DNA from: Sphingobacteriales bacterium
Lineage (GTDB): Bacteria > Bacteroidota > Bacteroidia > Chitinophagales > UBA2359
Assembly: GCA_016711285.1 (NCBI GenBank)
Contig: JADJTG010000012.1
Location: 434,001-498,000, forward strand
Direction: 5' to 3'
DNA: 64,000 bases
Shown here: positions 45,308 to 54,486 of the stretch, one piece after another
Layout: each line of letters begins with the position of its first letter
Position numbering within the stretch: the stretch's first letter is position 1
Notes under the pieces: generated by a model
Databases searched by the model: none
Told to the model about the DNA's origin: nothing
What the model saw: the letters and a program-made list of their open reading frames with translations, nothing else
Position numbers and translations under genes: made by a program

Positions 45308-46408
45308 ATGGCACGTTATTTTAAAAAATTTTTTCTGATATTGTATGGTTGCTATGCAGCAAATATACAAGCACAACACATGGCGGCGTGGACGGATATT
45401 CAGGGGCGTTTTTGGGTCTTTGATAACGGACATATTGAACAATTAGAGCATTTACGGGTGGATAAATTCAAGGTAGGAGGCAACTGCATCATCTACGAAA
45501 ATGCCCGACAAGACCTTATCTATTACCAAGCTCCCAAAAAGAAAACTTTACTATCCAGTCCCGCCATCGACAAATTTTTTCCTTTCCGCACGTTTGTACT
45601 TTCGCGCCTCAATAATGTATTGAGCGTGGTGGACGGCGACTACATCAAAACCATCTCGCTCGAAGAAAATACCACCTTTGAAGCCGGCGACAGCATCGTG
45701 GCTTTTATCGATTTCGACGACTACCTCAAAGTATATCAGGGACAGCATATTTTTGACATTGACAACAGTGCCGTGCGCGAATTTGCTGTGAGCGACAGGT
45801 CTTTAGCCTATATCAACGGCGGTGATGTGCTGAGATTTTGGCACGGCGGCGAAGATGAGGAGGTGAGCAGCTATTTTCCGAAAAATTTTATGGTGGGCAA
45901 CAGCTATGTGGCATACCTCACCCATTTTGACGAGTGGGCGGTTTTTTATGCCGGCGAAAACCAGATTTTATCCAAATATCCGCCCCTTTCTTTCAAACAC
46001 GGCGACGACATCGTGGCTTATGTTGATGAACGCAACAATTTTTATGTGTGGCAAAACGGCACCGCCAAAATGCTCCTCGAAAATCCGCCCGCTTATTACG
46101 AAATTACCGACAACACCCTCGTATATCTCAACGAACTCAACGAACTTTGGGGCTGCTACAACGGCAACACCCAAGTTTTAGATGCTTCGCCTGTTTTTAT
46201 GGAGCAACCCAACAAATTACAACTGTCGCAGGGAATGGCGGCGTGGCAGGATCGCTACGGCTATTTAAAAATTTTTCACAAAGGCAACATCACCGAAGTC
46301 GGCGACCGCATTGCGCAAAACTTTACGCTCTTTGGTCATACGCTGCTCTACGATGTCAATAACAAAGACTACCGCATTTTTTTCAAAGGAAAAGAAATAA
46401 TGCCCTGA
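45308..46408 (+). CDS. Secreted protein made of ten ~35-residue repeats
   Basis: A 366-residue protein: signal peptide 1-24 (ending NIQAQ), and from residue 25 to the end about ten tandem repeats of roughly 35 residues. The repeat pattern is hhAYxDxxxxhxVaxxGxxxxLxxxPxxFxxGDx, for example IVAYVDERNNFYVWQNGTAK, YVAYLTHFDEWAVFYAGENQ and TLVYLNELNELWGCYNGNTQ. Each repeat looks like a pair of beta strands, so the whole is probably a propeller or solenoid. I do not recognise the family; it is somewhat like WG-type repeats but with no conserved Trp-Gly pair. It has no sorting domain and no catalytic residues. The function is unknown. A terminator follows. Confidence 0.75.
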   Translation: MARYFKKFFLILYGCYAANIQAQHMAAWTDIQGRFWVFDNGHIEQLEHLRVDKFKVGGNCIIYENARQDLIYYQAPKKKTLLSSPAIDKFFPFRTFVLSRLNNVLSVVDGDYIKTISLEENTTFEAGDSIVAFIDFDDYLKVYQGQHIFDIDNSAVREFAVSDRSLAYINGGDVLRFWHGGEDEEVSSYFPKNFMVGNSYVAYLTHFDEWAVFYAGENQILSKYPPLSFKHGDDIVAYVDERNNFYVWQNGTAKMLLENPPAYYEITDNTLVYLNELNELWGCYNGNTQVLDASPVFMEQPNKLQLSQGMAAWQDRYGYLKIFHKGNITEVGDRIAQNFTLFGHTLLYDVNNKDYRIFFKGKEIMP

Positions 46409-46472
46409 TGTAGCCCGCCGCCGCCTTGGTTTTTGGCTGAGTTTCCGGCACTCCTTCTTTTCAATTACTCAA

Positions 46473-46516
46473 AAATTGCTATGTTTGCACACCCGAACAT
46501 AGCAATTTGTTTTTTG
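46473..46516 (+). terminator. Rho-independent terminator
   Basis: AAATTGCTATGTT pairs perfectly with AACATAGCAATTT around a 10-base loop, followed by G and six T. Confidence 0.85.
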
Positions 46517-46574
46517 TTATTATTTAATTCATAACATTCAAAAAAGACAATTACACAAGCGAAGCAATTTTTTT

Positions 46575-48395
46575 ATGAAAGGAAAAATCAATGTACAGTC
46601 GGAAAATATTTTTCCGATAATCAAAAAGTTTCTTTATTCCGAACACGATATTTTCTTGCGCGAGTTGGTCAGCAATGCCGTTGATGCCACCCAAAAGATA
46701 AAAACCCTCGCAGCACGCGGCGAAGTCAAAGGCGAATTGGGCGAATTGGAGATAGAAGTGGCTGTTGATACTGAAAAAGGCACTTTGCGTATCAGCGACT
46801 CCGGCATCGGTATGAGTACCGAAGAAGTAGAACGCTACATCAACCAGATTGCTTTTTCGGGAGCAAAAGAGTTTTTGGACAAATACAAAGACGAAAATAC
46901 CGGTATCATCGGTTATTTTGGCTTGGGTTTTTATTCGGCATTTATGGTGGCGGCACAGGTAGAAATCCAAAGCCTTTCGTATCAGGAAGGAGCCGAGCCG
47001 GTGCAGTGGCTTTGCGACGGCACTCCCGAATACGAAATGAACACAGGCACACGCAGCACGCGCGGCACAGACATTATTTTGCACCTCAACGAAGACTCCA
47101 AAGAATTTTTGGAGGCGGAGCGCGTAAAAGAAGTGCTCAACCGCTATTGTAAATTTTTGCCCGTACCTATTCGTTTCGGCGACGAAATTATCAACCACAC
47201 TCAACCCGCCTGGACTAAAAAACCTGCCGACCTGAGCGATGAAGATTATAAAAATTTTTACCGCGAACTCTATCCGTATCAAATGGAAGAGCCGCTTTTT
47301 TGGATACATCTCAATGTAGATTTTCCGTTTCGCCTTACCGGAATATTATATTTTCCGCCTTTCAAAAACACCTTTGACCCCAAACGCAGCAAAATCAGTT
47401 TGTATGCCAATCAGGTATTCGTTACCGACAACGTGGAGGGCATCGTGCCGGAGTATTTGATGCTGCTGCACGGCGTGATGGACTCGCCTGATATTCCGCT
47501 CAATGTGAGCCGCAGCTACTTGCAGGGCGACCGCCGCGTGAAACAAATCAGCGATTATATCACCAAAAAAGTAGCTTCTAAATTAGAAGAAATATTTAAA
47601 AACGACCGCGAAGAATACGAAAAAAAATGGGATAATATCGGTGTGTTTGTGAAATATGGTATGTTGAGCGATGAAAAATTTGCCGAAAAAGCAAAGAAAA
47701 TTACGCTTTTTGAAAACACCGCACATCGCCATTTCACTTTGGAGGAATATGCCACACAGGTAAAACCCCTTCAAACCGACAAAAATAATAAAATCGTTGC
47801 TCTCTACACCTCGCAGGCGCAGGAGCAAGATGCTTATATCCGCTCGGCGCAGGCACGCGGCTACGAAGTGCTTTTGATGGAACATATTATAGATACGCAC
47901 GTGGTGGCATATTTGGATTACAACAACGACTACGAATTGGTTTTTAAGCGGGTAGATGCCGATACCGCAGATAATTTAGTGGAAAAAGACGAGCAGCAGG
48001 TGTCGGTACTCACCGAAGACCAAGAACACGAATTACGCGATTTATTCGCCAAAAGCATCAACGACACACACATCACCGTAGCCACCAAAGCCGCCGCCCC
48101 CGACGATTATCCGGTGCTCATTACCAAACCTGAATTTATGCGGCGCATGCGCGAAATGTCGATGCACAACAACAACGGCAACGACTCCCTGCTGATGCCC
48201 GACACTTATCAGGTGGTACTCAACAGCAACCACCCTTTATTCGGAAAAATGCTGCAACAAGCCGACGAAAGCCGCCGCAACGACTTGGTGCGCCAACTGT
48301 TGGATTTGGCACTTTTGCAACAAAATATGCTCAAAGGCAGCCGCCTCACCGATTTTGTGCGCCGTAGTTTGGCGTGGGCAGATGACACCCCATAA
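46575..48395 (+). CDS. htpG: Chaperone protein HtpG (Hsp90)
   Basis: A 606-residue cytoplasmic Hsp90. The N-terminal ATPase domain shows RELVSNAVDATQKIKT, the ATP-lid region SDSGIGM and GYFGLGFYSAFMVA. The middle domain has FPFRLTGILYFPPF and SLYANQVFVTDNVEGIVPEYL, then LNVSRSYLQGDRRVKQISDYI. The C-terminal dimer domain ends in DFVRRSLAWADDTP; bacterial forms lack the eukaryotic MEEVD tail. Length is near the usual 620-630. It probably helps stress-damaged client proteins fold. The gene is monocistronic and is preceded by the terminator at 46473. Confidence 0.96.
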   Translation: MKGKINVQSENIFPIIKKFLYSEHDIFLRELVSNAVDATQKIKTLAARGEVKGELGELEIEVAVDTEKGTLRISDSGIGMSTEEVERYINQIAFSGAKEFLDKYKDENTGIIGYFGLGFYSAFMVAAQVEIQSLSYQEGAEPVQWLCDGTPEYEMNTGTRSTRGTDIILHLNEDSKEFLEAERVKEVLNRYCKFLPVPIRFGDEIINHTQPAWTKKPADLSDEDYKNFYRELYPYQMEEPLFWIHLNVDFPFRLTGILYFPPFKNTFDPKRSKISLYANQVFVTDNVEGIVPEYLMLLHGVMDSPDIPLNVSRSYLQGDRRVKQISDYITKKVASKLEEIFKNDREEYEKKWDNIGVFVKYGMLSDEKFAEKAKKITLFENTAHRHFTLEEYATQVKPLQTDKNNKIVALYTSQAQEQDAYIRSAQARGYEVLLMEHIIDTHVVAYLDYNNDYELVFKRVDADTADNLVEKDEQQVSVLTEDQEHELRDLFAKSINDTHITVATKAAAPDDYPVLITKPEFMRRMREMSMHNNNGNDSLLMPDTYQVVLNSNHPLFGKMLQQADESRRNDLVRQLLDLALLQQNMLKGSRLTDFVRRSLAWADDTP

Positions 48396-48447
48396 AAAGG
48401 AAAAATTTGGAAAACGGCACTTTTTTTGTACAACGAAAAGCACCCCC

Positions 48448-48481
48448 CATCTTTCGGAGGTTTTCTAATCTCCGAAAGATG
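48448..48481. other. Inverted repeat downstream of htpG
   Basis: CATCTTTCGGAG pairs with CTCCGAAAGATG around a 10-base loop (12-bp perfect stem), 53 bases past the htpG stop. There is no T run directly after it, so it may be a weak terminator or an mRNA 3' stabiliser. Confidence 0.55.
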
Positions 48482-48588
48482 AAAGAAAACAAAAGTCAGC
48501 CCTGTTTTTTTATAACAAAAACGAACTGAATTTGAAATTCTTATGTAACTTAATCGCTTAATTATTTCAATAATTGTTTTAGCTTTAT

Positions 48589-48596
48589 TAGCTTTG
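48589..48596 (+). promoter_or_regulatory. Putative -7 box of the citrate synthase gene
   Basis: TAGCTTTG fits TAnnTTTG and lies 93 bases before the chosen gltA start, implying a medium-length leader. Confidence 0.35.
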
Positions 48597-48689
48597 TACA
48601 TTCTTTCGGAGTGTTGTAGTTTGATTTCAAAAAAGAAAAACGGCAGTATTAAAATTATTTATTTTACTCATATAAAAAAACAACCAAAA

Positions 48690-49976
48690 ATGCCAGAAAA
48701 AGCCATTTTACAATTACAGGGTAAATCCTACGAAATTGATACGGTGGAAGGAAGCGAGCACGAAGTTGCTTTGGATATAGAAAAATTAAGAGCAGAAACA
48801 GGCTTAGTAACCATTGATATAGGATATAAAAATACTGCCTCTACATACAGTTCCATTACATTTTTGGACGGCGAAGCGGGTATTTTGCACCATCGCGGCT
48901 ATTCTATTGAAGATTTGGCAGCCAAATCCAGCTTTTTAGAAGTAGCCTATTTGCTCATCTACGGCGAATTGCCTTCCAAAGAACAATACGAAACTTTTTG
49001 TTCTAGCATTATGCGCCATACTTTGGTACACGAGTCTATCAAAAAGTTTTTAGACGCCTACCCCACCAACTCCCACCCGATGGGTCAATTGAGTTCGGTT
49101 ATCGGCTCTTTGTCTGCATTTTATCCCGATTCCTTACACCCCTTGCGCTCACCGCAGGAAACCGACCTCACTATTATTCGTCTGTTGGCAAAAATGCCTA
49201 CAATGGTGTCGTGGATTTTCAAAAAGTCAGTCGGACATCCGGTTAATTATCCGAACAACAAATTGGATTACGTTTCTAATTTTCTGTATATGTTTTTCGG
49301 TGTGCGCCCCGAAGAGTATGAATTAGACCCCGTAATGGTGGATGCGATGAACAAGCTCCTCATTTTGCACGCCGACCACGAGCAAAACTGCTCCACGAGT
49401 ACAGTGCGCATGGCGGGTTCTTCGCACGCACCTTTATATGCTTGTATTTCGGCGGGCATTTCGGCGTTGTGGGGTTCGCGGCATGGCGGTGCTAATCAGG
49501 CAGTAATAGAAATGCTCAGAAATATTGCCGCCGACGGGGGCAATGTGGATAATTATCTGGCAAAAGTAAAAGACAAAAAACAAGGAGCCTTGCTGATGGG
49601 CTTCGGGCATCGCGTGTATAAAAACTTTGACCCGCGCGGCAAAATCATCAAAAAAGCCTGCGATGATGTGCTCAATAAATTGGGCATACACGACCCGCTT
49701 TTGGAAATAGCAAAAAAATTAGAAGAAGCTGCCCTCAAAGACGGCTATTTTGTAGAGCGCAAGCTGTATCCGAATGTAGATTTCTATTCGGGCATTATTT
49801 ACCGCGCTATGGGCTTTCCGGTAGATATGTTTACGGTACTCTTTGCATTGGGACGCTTGCCGGGCTGGATAGCACACTGGCGCGAAATGATGATGGAAAA
49901 TCAGCCTATTGCACGTCCGCGTCAGATTTACACAGGTGCTACTTCTCGCGCTTATGTAGATATGAACAAAAGATAA
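48690..49976 (+). CDS. gltA: Citrate synthase (type II)
   Basis: A 428-residue enzyme that condenses acetyl-CoA and oxaloacetate at entry to the TCA cycle. An N-terminal beta domain (LQLQGKSYEID) marks the E. coli-like hexameric, NADH-regulated class. The active-site region HADHEQNCSTSTVRMAGS carries one catalytic His, and MGFGHRVYKNFDPRGKII carries the second. The third part, NVDFYSGIIYRAMGFP, holds the catalytic Asp. The ATG at 48690 (MPEKAILQLQ) is used; 32 open codons upstream are probably leader. It is followed by a strong terminator. Confidence 0.96.
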   Translation: MPEKAILQLQGKSYEIDTVEGSEHEVALDIEKLRAETGLVTIDIGYKNTASTYSSITFLDGEAGILHHRGYSIEDLAAKSSFLEVAYLLIYGELPSKEQYETFCSSIMRHTLVHESIKKFLDAYPTNSHPMGQLSSVIGSLSAFYPDSLHPLRSPQETDLTIIRLLAKMPTMVSWIFKKSVGHPVNYPNNKLDYVSNFLYMFFGVRPEEYELDPVMVDAMNKLLILHADHEQNCSTSTVRMAGSSHAPLYACISAGISALWGSRHGGANQAVIEMLRNIAADGGNVDNYLAKVKDKKQGALLMGFGHRVYKNFDPRGKIIKKACDDVLNKLGIHDPLLEIAKKLEEAALKDGYFVERKLYPNVDFYSGIIYRAMGFPVDMFTVLFALGRLPGWIAHWREMMMENQPIARPRQIYTGATSRAYVDMNKR

Positions 49977-50013
49977 GCGGCGCATTTTATTGATAGTTGA
50001 TACAGTGGAAGAT

Positions 50014-50055
50014 AAAAAAAGAGCGGTTGTTTTTTTAAAACAACCGCTCTTTTTA
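50014..50055 (+). terminator. Rho-independent terminator
   Basis: AAAGAGCGGTTGTTTT pairs with AAAACAACCGCTCTTT and ends in a T run, 38 bases past the gltA stop. Confidence 0.9.
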
Positions 50056-50182
50056 TTTTCATCAGGCAGATGTATTGAACCTGCCAATTTTTATGTTTCT
50101 GATAAAAATTAAAAATTCAACACGTCATTGTTATAAAATATAAAACAATTTTACCGTTGAAAACTCAATCTCTTTCTTTCTT

Positions 50183-53100
50183 TTATTGCTTAATAATTTT
50201 TTCTGCAAAAATTTCATCTTCCGTAATAATATACAACCAATATACACCCGCCGCTTGTGCTTGCAGTTGATGAATATTTTGTGTGCCCGTTTTCAGCGTT
50301 TGTGTAAATATCAACTTGCCTTGTATATCGTAGCATTTCAGCAAGGCGGCGGCTGTTCCTTTGTGATGCACATAAAAGTTTGTGTTGAAAGGATTGGGAT
50401 ATAGCTCAAATATCGCCGTCGGACTGAGGGTGGTGATGCCGGTAAATACTTGTATATTTTGGCAAAAATTGATGTTTTGTCCGCACAGATTCACGGCAGT
50501 TAAGCATACTTCGTAGTTGCCGTCATCAACAAACTGATGTTCTGGGTTTTGTTCGCTGCTGTTGCTGCCATCGCCGAAGTTCCATTCCCAATCTGTAAAA
50601 GTACCCACTGTTTGTGCCGCGAAAGTAGCTACACCGTTGCCACCCACTGTGCTTTCAAACAAGAGGCTTTGTTGGGAGCAATCCACCGTTATATTTTGGC
50701 AGGCAGTTTGCTCGCCACAGATATTGCTCGCGGTGAGGCATATTTGATAAGTACCCGCCGCCGCAAAAGTATGTTGCAAATTAGTGCCGCTGCTGCCATC
50801 TCCGTAATCAATAACAAAATTGCTGAAGTCGGAAGAATTATTGGAAAGCGAAACGCTCAGATATTGTTGGTTTTGTATGGACAAACCCACCTGCGGCAGC
50901 AAACAGGTAACATTGATGGTTTGGCAATATTGAGCGGGATTATCGCAACTGTTTTGAGCCGAGAGACACACTTCATAAGTACCTTCCTGTGCAAAAGTAT
51001 GTGTAACAATTGCGCCCATCTGTACAACCGTGCCATCGCCGAAATCCCACATTAAAGTATTGTAATTGGTAGAGCCTTCACCATTAAAAGTAACCTGCAA
51101 ATTATTGTTAGTGCTCACATTGTAATACGCCGAAGCGTTGGGCTGTATCGTTATAAAGTCGGTATCGGTATGCGAGATATTTTCATTGCCGTTGCTCACC
51201 GTAAGCGATACGCCGTAGTTGCCGCTGTTGCTGTAAATTACCGAAGGGGTGCTGATATTGTTGGCGGTGAGGAGGGTAGCTCCTGAAAAATCCCACTGCC
51301 ACGCATTGGGCGAGCCGTTACTGTTGTCGTAAAAATAAATCGTATCGCCTACGCAAGCCACCTGCGAAGATGCCGTAAAAGCAGCAATCAGTGCGGTAGT
51401 ATCGTTGTTGATACAAAAATCAATTTGCGCGGAGCAGCCTTCTCCATCGGCATTATACATACAATCGCCAAAAACACCGCCTATCTGCTCCACCAAAGCA
51501 CCGTTGTTGTACAGTGTAAAATTGCCGTCATCTTCAACAAACTCTGTAAAATTGCTCAAACCATCTCCCCACGAATCGTACAAATATAAACTATAGCAGC
51601 CTTCACTCAAACAATATTCTTTATCAATCAGTATATTATTTGCAAAACCTTCTTCTGTTAAAACAACTTCATTGAGTTCATCGGTAATTTCAAAAGAAAT
51701 TTCATTGCCATAATTATCGGTTGCCAACTCAATAGCAATAGAATTTCCGTATATCACTTCAAAAGCATTGGTTTTTTCGTTGTTTTGAAGATTTTCATCA
51801 CTCATACCATTTAAAGCGGCAATTTCTACGCTGTAAATGTGCGCATCGGGCATTATATTGGATAGCACAGGCAAATTAATTTCTTGGATTTGACCTTGTG
51901 TGAGATAACCGTTCCACACGAAGGTTTGTATTTCCTGTGCATCTAATTGAATGTGGAATAAAATTTGGGTGAGCGGATTAATACCCATATTTTTTACTTG
52001 TGCTTTTGGAGTAAAGGTGTTTTCATTGCAATAATTTCCCTGCGGTTCATTAATAAATAAAAGGCTGGCATCTAATTGCAAAGGAGTAGCATTACAATAT
52101 TCTCCATCGGTCATAATAATATCATTGTCGGGGTTGAGCCAATCTTTTAAGCGCGTACCGGGGGTTTGTCCGTTGTTCCACGAAATATTAAAACGACCAT
52201 AAATATCCGATTCTTCGGGCGTAACGCAGGAAGCCCCACCGCCGTAGAGTTGTCCTACAATACGATGGTTTTGGTCGTAAAGCGGCGAGCCGGAAGAGCC
52301 GGGTTCGGTGGTGCCGTCGTCCCATACCATTTCCCAAAAATTATCGCTTTCCACCGCAGGATTATAATCAAAAGTAATTTTTTTAATATCGCCCGCCGGA
52401 TGGTGAATGGCGGTCATTGCCGTACCTGCTACATTTTGTGCCGACCAACCCGAATAAAAAATATTGTAAGCAGCGGGAATGGGTTCAGCGAGTTCCAACA
52501 AAGTAAAGTCGCTGTTGGCAGAAGTAGCCCGCAATATAGCTCCCGATACAGTTTGGTCTGTAGGTCCATCGGCGTTTGTACAAGAAGGGCTTTCGTAGTT
52601 GAACATAAATATCCAATTCTGCATATTGCTATCGTTGCAATGGTTGGCGGTCAAAAAATAGGGCGTACAATCTTTGCGTATGTTGCTCAATATTGCACCT
52701 GTGCAACCTCTGAAACCCCCACTTAAAATTAAGGCTACAGAAGATTTTTCCTGTTGCCAATCGGCAGCTTCTGGGCAATTAACGTTGTTGTTGCAAGTAC
52801 CTGAATCTCCGTAATCTTTTTGTTCGTGATGATAAAAATCGCGGTAGCCGTGCACCGCTTTTGAAACATTAATAATTCCCTGTCCGGCAACTGCCGCAGG
52901 CTCATAATATTCCAGCACACAATAATCGCCTTTTACCAAGCCAGTGGCAAAAGTTTGATAGCTTTTATTGTTAAAATTTGTAAAAGCTCCTAAAATACTG
53001 TTGAGTTCTTTGTTGTATAAAAAGAAAGTAGCACCTTGCGGCAAATAAAAATGAGAATACTGCAAATTGATAGATGTGGCACCTTCGGCACTAATAGCGC

Positions 53101-53401
53101 AACGCCACAAACGGTCGCCGTTGGGGAGCATTTCCCATAAACCCGCATTTTGCAAAGTAATATCAACGGCTATTTCTTTTCCAAAACGGTAAGGTTTGCC
53201 TTTTTCATTATAATATATTTTATCTTCTTCCATCAATTGCGCTACATCAACAGCAGGCAAAGGAACAGAAGGAATTTCTTGCGATAAATAGGACTTCTCA
53301 AAACTATAAGGCACCCCGCCCTGACTGACCTGCGCCTGTAAAGAAGATATATGGAGTGATAAAAATAAAACGATGATTTCCCAAAATTGGATTTTTTTCA
53401 T
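50183..53401 (-). CDS. Secreted trypsin-fold protease with PKD domains, T9SS client
   Basis: A 1,072-residue protein. Order: signal peptide (ending LQAQ); N-terminal propeptide-like part (about 25-200); a lysyl-endopeptidase-like S1 protease domain (about 203-430) with catalytic His254 in LTANHC, Asp298 in SDFTLLEL and Ser370 in PGSSGSPLYD; a CARDB-like region; four PKD-type domains (about 690-980; WDFGDG and WNFGDG motifs) and a C-terminal Por-type sorting domain (ELYPNPFNTNFYVH ... GVYWLYI). Lys-C-type enzymes cleave after Lys; specificity is inferred only from similarity. It is likely exported through T9SS to act on external proteins. It is divergent from the BatD-like gene. Confidence 0.9.
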   Translation of the reverse strand: MKKIQFWEIIVLFLSLHISSLQAQVSQGGVPYSFEKSYLSQEIPSVPLPAVDVAQLMEEDKIYYNEKGKPYRFGKEIAVDITLQNAGLWEMLPNGDRLWRCAISAEGATSINLQYSHFYLPQGATFFLYNKELNSILGAFTNFNNKSYQTFATGLVKGDYCVLEYYEPAAVAGQGIINVSKAVHGYRDFYHHEQKDYGDSGTCNNNVNCPEAADWQQEKSSVALILSGGFRGCTGAILSNIRKDCTPYFLTANHCNDSNMQNWIFMFNYESPSCTNADGPTDQTVSGAILRATSANSDFTLLELAEPIPAAYNIFYSGWSAQNVAGTAMTAIHHPAGDIKKITFDYNPAVESDNFWEMVWDDGTTEPGSSGSPLYDQNHRIVGQLYGGGASCVTPEESDIYGRFNISWNNGQTPGTRLKDWLNPDNDIIMTDGEYCNATPLQLDASLLFINEPQGNYCNENTFTPKAQVKNMGINPLTQILFHIQLDAQEIQTFVWNGYLTQGQIQEINLPVLSNIMPDAHIYSVEIAALNGMSDENLQNNEKTNAFEVIYGNSIAIELATDNYGNEISFEITDELNEVVLTEEGFANNILIDKEYCLSEGCYSLYLYDSWGDGLSNFTEFVEDDGNFTLYNNGALVEQIGGVFGDCMYNADGEGCSAQIDFCINNDTTALIAAFTASSQVACVGDTIYFYDNSNGSPNAWQWDFSGATLLTANNISTPSVIYSNSGNYGVSLTVSNGNENISHTDTDFITIQPNASAYYNVSTNNNLQVTFNGEGSTNYNTLMWDFGDGTVVQMGAIVTHTFAQEGTYEVCLSAQNSCDNPAQYCQTINVTCLLPQVGLSIQNQQYLSVSLSNNSSDFSNFVIDYGDGSSGTNLQHTFAAAGTYQICLTASNICGEQTACQNITVDCSQQSLLFESTVGGNGVATFAAQTVGTFTDWEWNFGDGSNSSEQNPEHQFVDDGNYEVCLTAVNLCGQNINFCQNIQVFTGITTLSPTAIFELYPNPFNTNFYVHHKGTAAALLKCYDIQGKLIFTQTLKTGTQNIHQLQAQAAGVYWLYIITEDEIFAEKIIKQ

Positions 53402-53524
53402 ATCAAATCAGAATAAAATAAACTAAAAAATAAAGGGCTAAATATAAAGCTAAAAAATAGAAGAAAATTCATGATTTTTGCAATCTGTATAAAAATTGCT
53501 ATTTCTGTATATCATTTTTTTTGT

Positions 53525-54472
53525 ATGAACGGGCGAAAGATATGGGCGATAGGTTGTTTTTTGTGGTCTGCACAATTTTTACAGGCACAAACAGAAACGG
53601 TGGCATCTTCTTTGAGAGCCATACCGAACCACACCGAAATTGGCACTGCTGCTCCTTTTGAGCTGCGCATAGAAAGCCGCACACCTGCTGCTGCATCGGT
53701 GCAGTGGAAATCTTGGGGCGAGCGATTGGATACTTTTGAAATCGTTGAAAAAACACCTGTAGAAACCCGCGACTCCGGTGATTGGGTTATCGAGAGCCAA
53801 ACACTCACGCTCATGGCGTGGGATAGCGGTTATCACGTCATTAAGCCCCTGATACTTGCCACTGCACAAGGCGACACGCTGCGCAGTAAAGCCCTCTTGA
53901 TACAAGTAGCACCGCCGCCGCAAGTGGATATCAATCAAGCACCACGCCCCTTAGCACCGCCCTTAGCAGTAGCGCGCGACTGGTGGGGCTTATTGAAAAA
54001 TTTTATACGCTCGTATGGGTTATACATATTATTAGTTGCCGCCGCCTTGTGGTGGTTTTTTCGCCGCAAAAATCGCACTCCAAAACCGCTTGCACCCGTA
54101 TCTGCGCCGCCTGCGTCTGTATATACACCAAAAGAGAATGCACTGTCGGCACTCAAAAAGCTATCTCGCCAACAACTTTGGCAAAAAGGCGAAGTAGAAC
54201 AACATTACATACAACTTTCGGATATTGTGCGTACTTATATAGAAACACGCTTTGAATTACCCGCCCTTGAATCCACGACCGCCGAAATTATACAGTCGGT
54301 CAAACGCCACACCACCATAGAACCCTTGGCGGCGGAGCGGCTGCGCAAAATGCTCTTGCTTGCCGATATGGTAAAGTTTGCCCAAACACAACCCGACCTC
54401 AGCGACAACGAAAGAAGCATTCAGGACATAGAGCGTTGGATAAAAGCCGCCGATATTCGCCAACGAAAATAA
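53525..54472 (+). CDS. Membrane protein related to BatD/DUF4381
   Basis: About 315 residues from the ATG at 53525, which gives a clean signal peptide (ending FLQAQ); an earlier in-frame ATG at 53471 does not. The N-terminal exported half is beta-rich, as in aerotolerance BatD proteins. One membrane helix is at about 165-185 (LYILLVAAALWWFF) just before RRKNR. The cytoplasmic part has the DUF4381-like YIQLSDIVRTYIETRFELPA and LLLADMVKFAQTQPD helices. Bat/MoxR operons normally sit beside it, but here no MoxR or VWA gene is seen. The role is unknown. Confidence 0.75.
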   Translation: MNGRKIWAIGCFLWSAQFLQAQTETVASSLRAIPNHTEIGTAAPFELRIESRTPAAASVQWKSWGERLDTFEIVEKTPVETRDSGDWVIESQTLTLMAWDSGYHVIKPLILATAQGDTLRSKALLIQVAPPPQVDINQAPRPLAPPLAVARDWWGLLKNFIRSYGLYILLVAAALWWFFRRKNRTPKPLAPVSAPPASVYTPKENALSALKKLSRQQLWQKGEVEQHYIQLSDIVRTYIETRFELPALESTTAEIIQSVKRHTTIEPLAAERLRKMLLLADMVKFAQTQPDLSDNERSIQDIERWIKAADIRQRK

Positions 54473-54486
54473 TAAACGGGCAGTGC

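Noticed and set aside
46551..47309. 252-codon minus-strand frame opposite htpG
   Set aside because: It is a shadow of the strongly conserved htpG coding strand.
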